NCBI GenBank assembly: GCA_902762565.1 | Contig: CACWOS010000030.1 | Span: 1-50,395, forward strand | Origin: an uncultured Prevotellaceae bacterium | Lineage (GTDB): Bacteria > Bacteroidota > Bacteroidia > Bacteroidales > Bacteroidaceae | Reading direction: 5' to 3' | Length of the DNA stretch: 50,395 nucleotides | Shown: one piece after another, positions 49,893 through 50,395 of the stretch | Numbering within the stretch: position 1 is the first letter of the stretch | How the letters are laid out: the number at the start of each line of letters is the position of its first letter | The notes under the pieces: model-generated | The model's database searches: none | Seen by the model: the letters and a program-made list of their open reading frames with translations, nothing else | Told to the model about the DNA's origin: nothing | Made by a program: the position numbers and the translations under genes

Positions 49893-49925
49893 CGAAAATT
49901 GAGAATTGAAAATTGATAATTTAGA
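49893..49925. repeat. Short drifting word repeat (GAAAATTGA type)
   Basis: Degenerate words gaaaattga, gaattgaaa, attgataat follow the ATPase stop codon. The remainder of the gap to 49958 is AT-rich with no clear promoter. Confidence 0.6.
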
Positions 49926-49937
49926 TTATATTTTTAA

Positions 49938-50395
<458 letters not shown>

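Overview
The window looks like a chromosomal segment of a Bacteroidota bacterium, most likely Prevotella or a close relative in the Prevotellaceae. The evidence is the recurring Bacteroidota promoter (TTTG, 19-21 nt, then TAnnTTTG, very often TACCTTTGC), the lack of clear Shine-Dalgarno sequences, and the gene content: bifunctional ThrA with a phosphoglycerate-mutase-like partner, HU-CCDC81/SPOR protein, membrane pyrophosphatase and pyruvate:ferredoxin oxidoreductase. This assignment rests on motif and family recognition only; no database search was possible.

Layout. 1-1.7 kb: a left-edge promoter and hairpin, a secreted GH25 lysozyme and a small unknown gene. 1.7-7.4 kb: a hexuronate (galacturonate/altronate) catabolic locus with two divergent units, lacI-type regulator/uxaA/NhaC-type antiporter on the minus strand and kdgK/kdgA on the plus strand. 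kdgK carries a frame-breaking deletion. The remaining step, uxaB, lies alone at 38.9 kb and shares an AAACGTTWAC word with the kdgK upstream region. 7.4-11.6 kb: a large lipoprotein hybrid sensor kinase, an overlapping response regulator and a small membrane protein. 11.6-15 kb: truA, an EamA transporter, and a zinc-ribbon/FHA plus HU-CCDC81/SPOR pair. 15-22.2 kb: an accessory, decaying zone with nitroreductases, a TauE/SafE protein, several gene fragments, an SGNH esterase, tRNA-Lys, a macro-like protein, an intact IS982-type insertion with target duplication, and a lipase remnant. A 37-bp promoter segment is present twice here in opposite orientation.

22.2-33.7 kb: MATE exporter, acidic-tailed unknown protein, rarA, TRIC-type channel, purU, the hisH-hisA-hisF-hisIE block, ftsE, and lysC-lysA. 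33.7-38.8 kb: the threonine operon thrA, PGM-like protein (probable homoserine kinase) and thrC, behind a structured 5' leader. 38.9-46.2 kb: uxaB, then phoH-purC-menG-aroE-purM, then a minus-strand ATP-grasp-like protein. 46.4 kb to the end: membrane pyrophosphatase, a DUF4143-type ATPase with an altered Walker B motif, and the start of pyruvate:ferredoxin oxidoreductase.

The least ordinary feature of the window is a family of short, locus-specific, drifting word repeats (period about 7-9 nt). They fill many intergenic gaps and also appear inside coding regions, where the period is mostly 9 nt so the frame is kept. Other points worth a second look are an intrinsic terminator embedded in the signal-peptide codons of the sensor kinase, terminators whose bases double as the -33 element of the next promoter, and the nested-hairpin leader of thrA.
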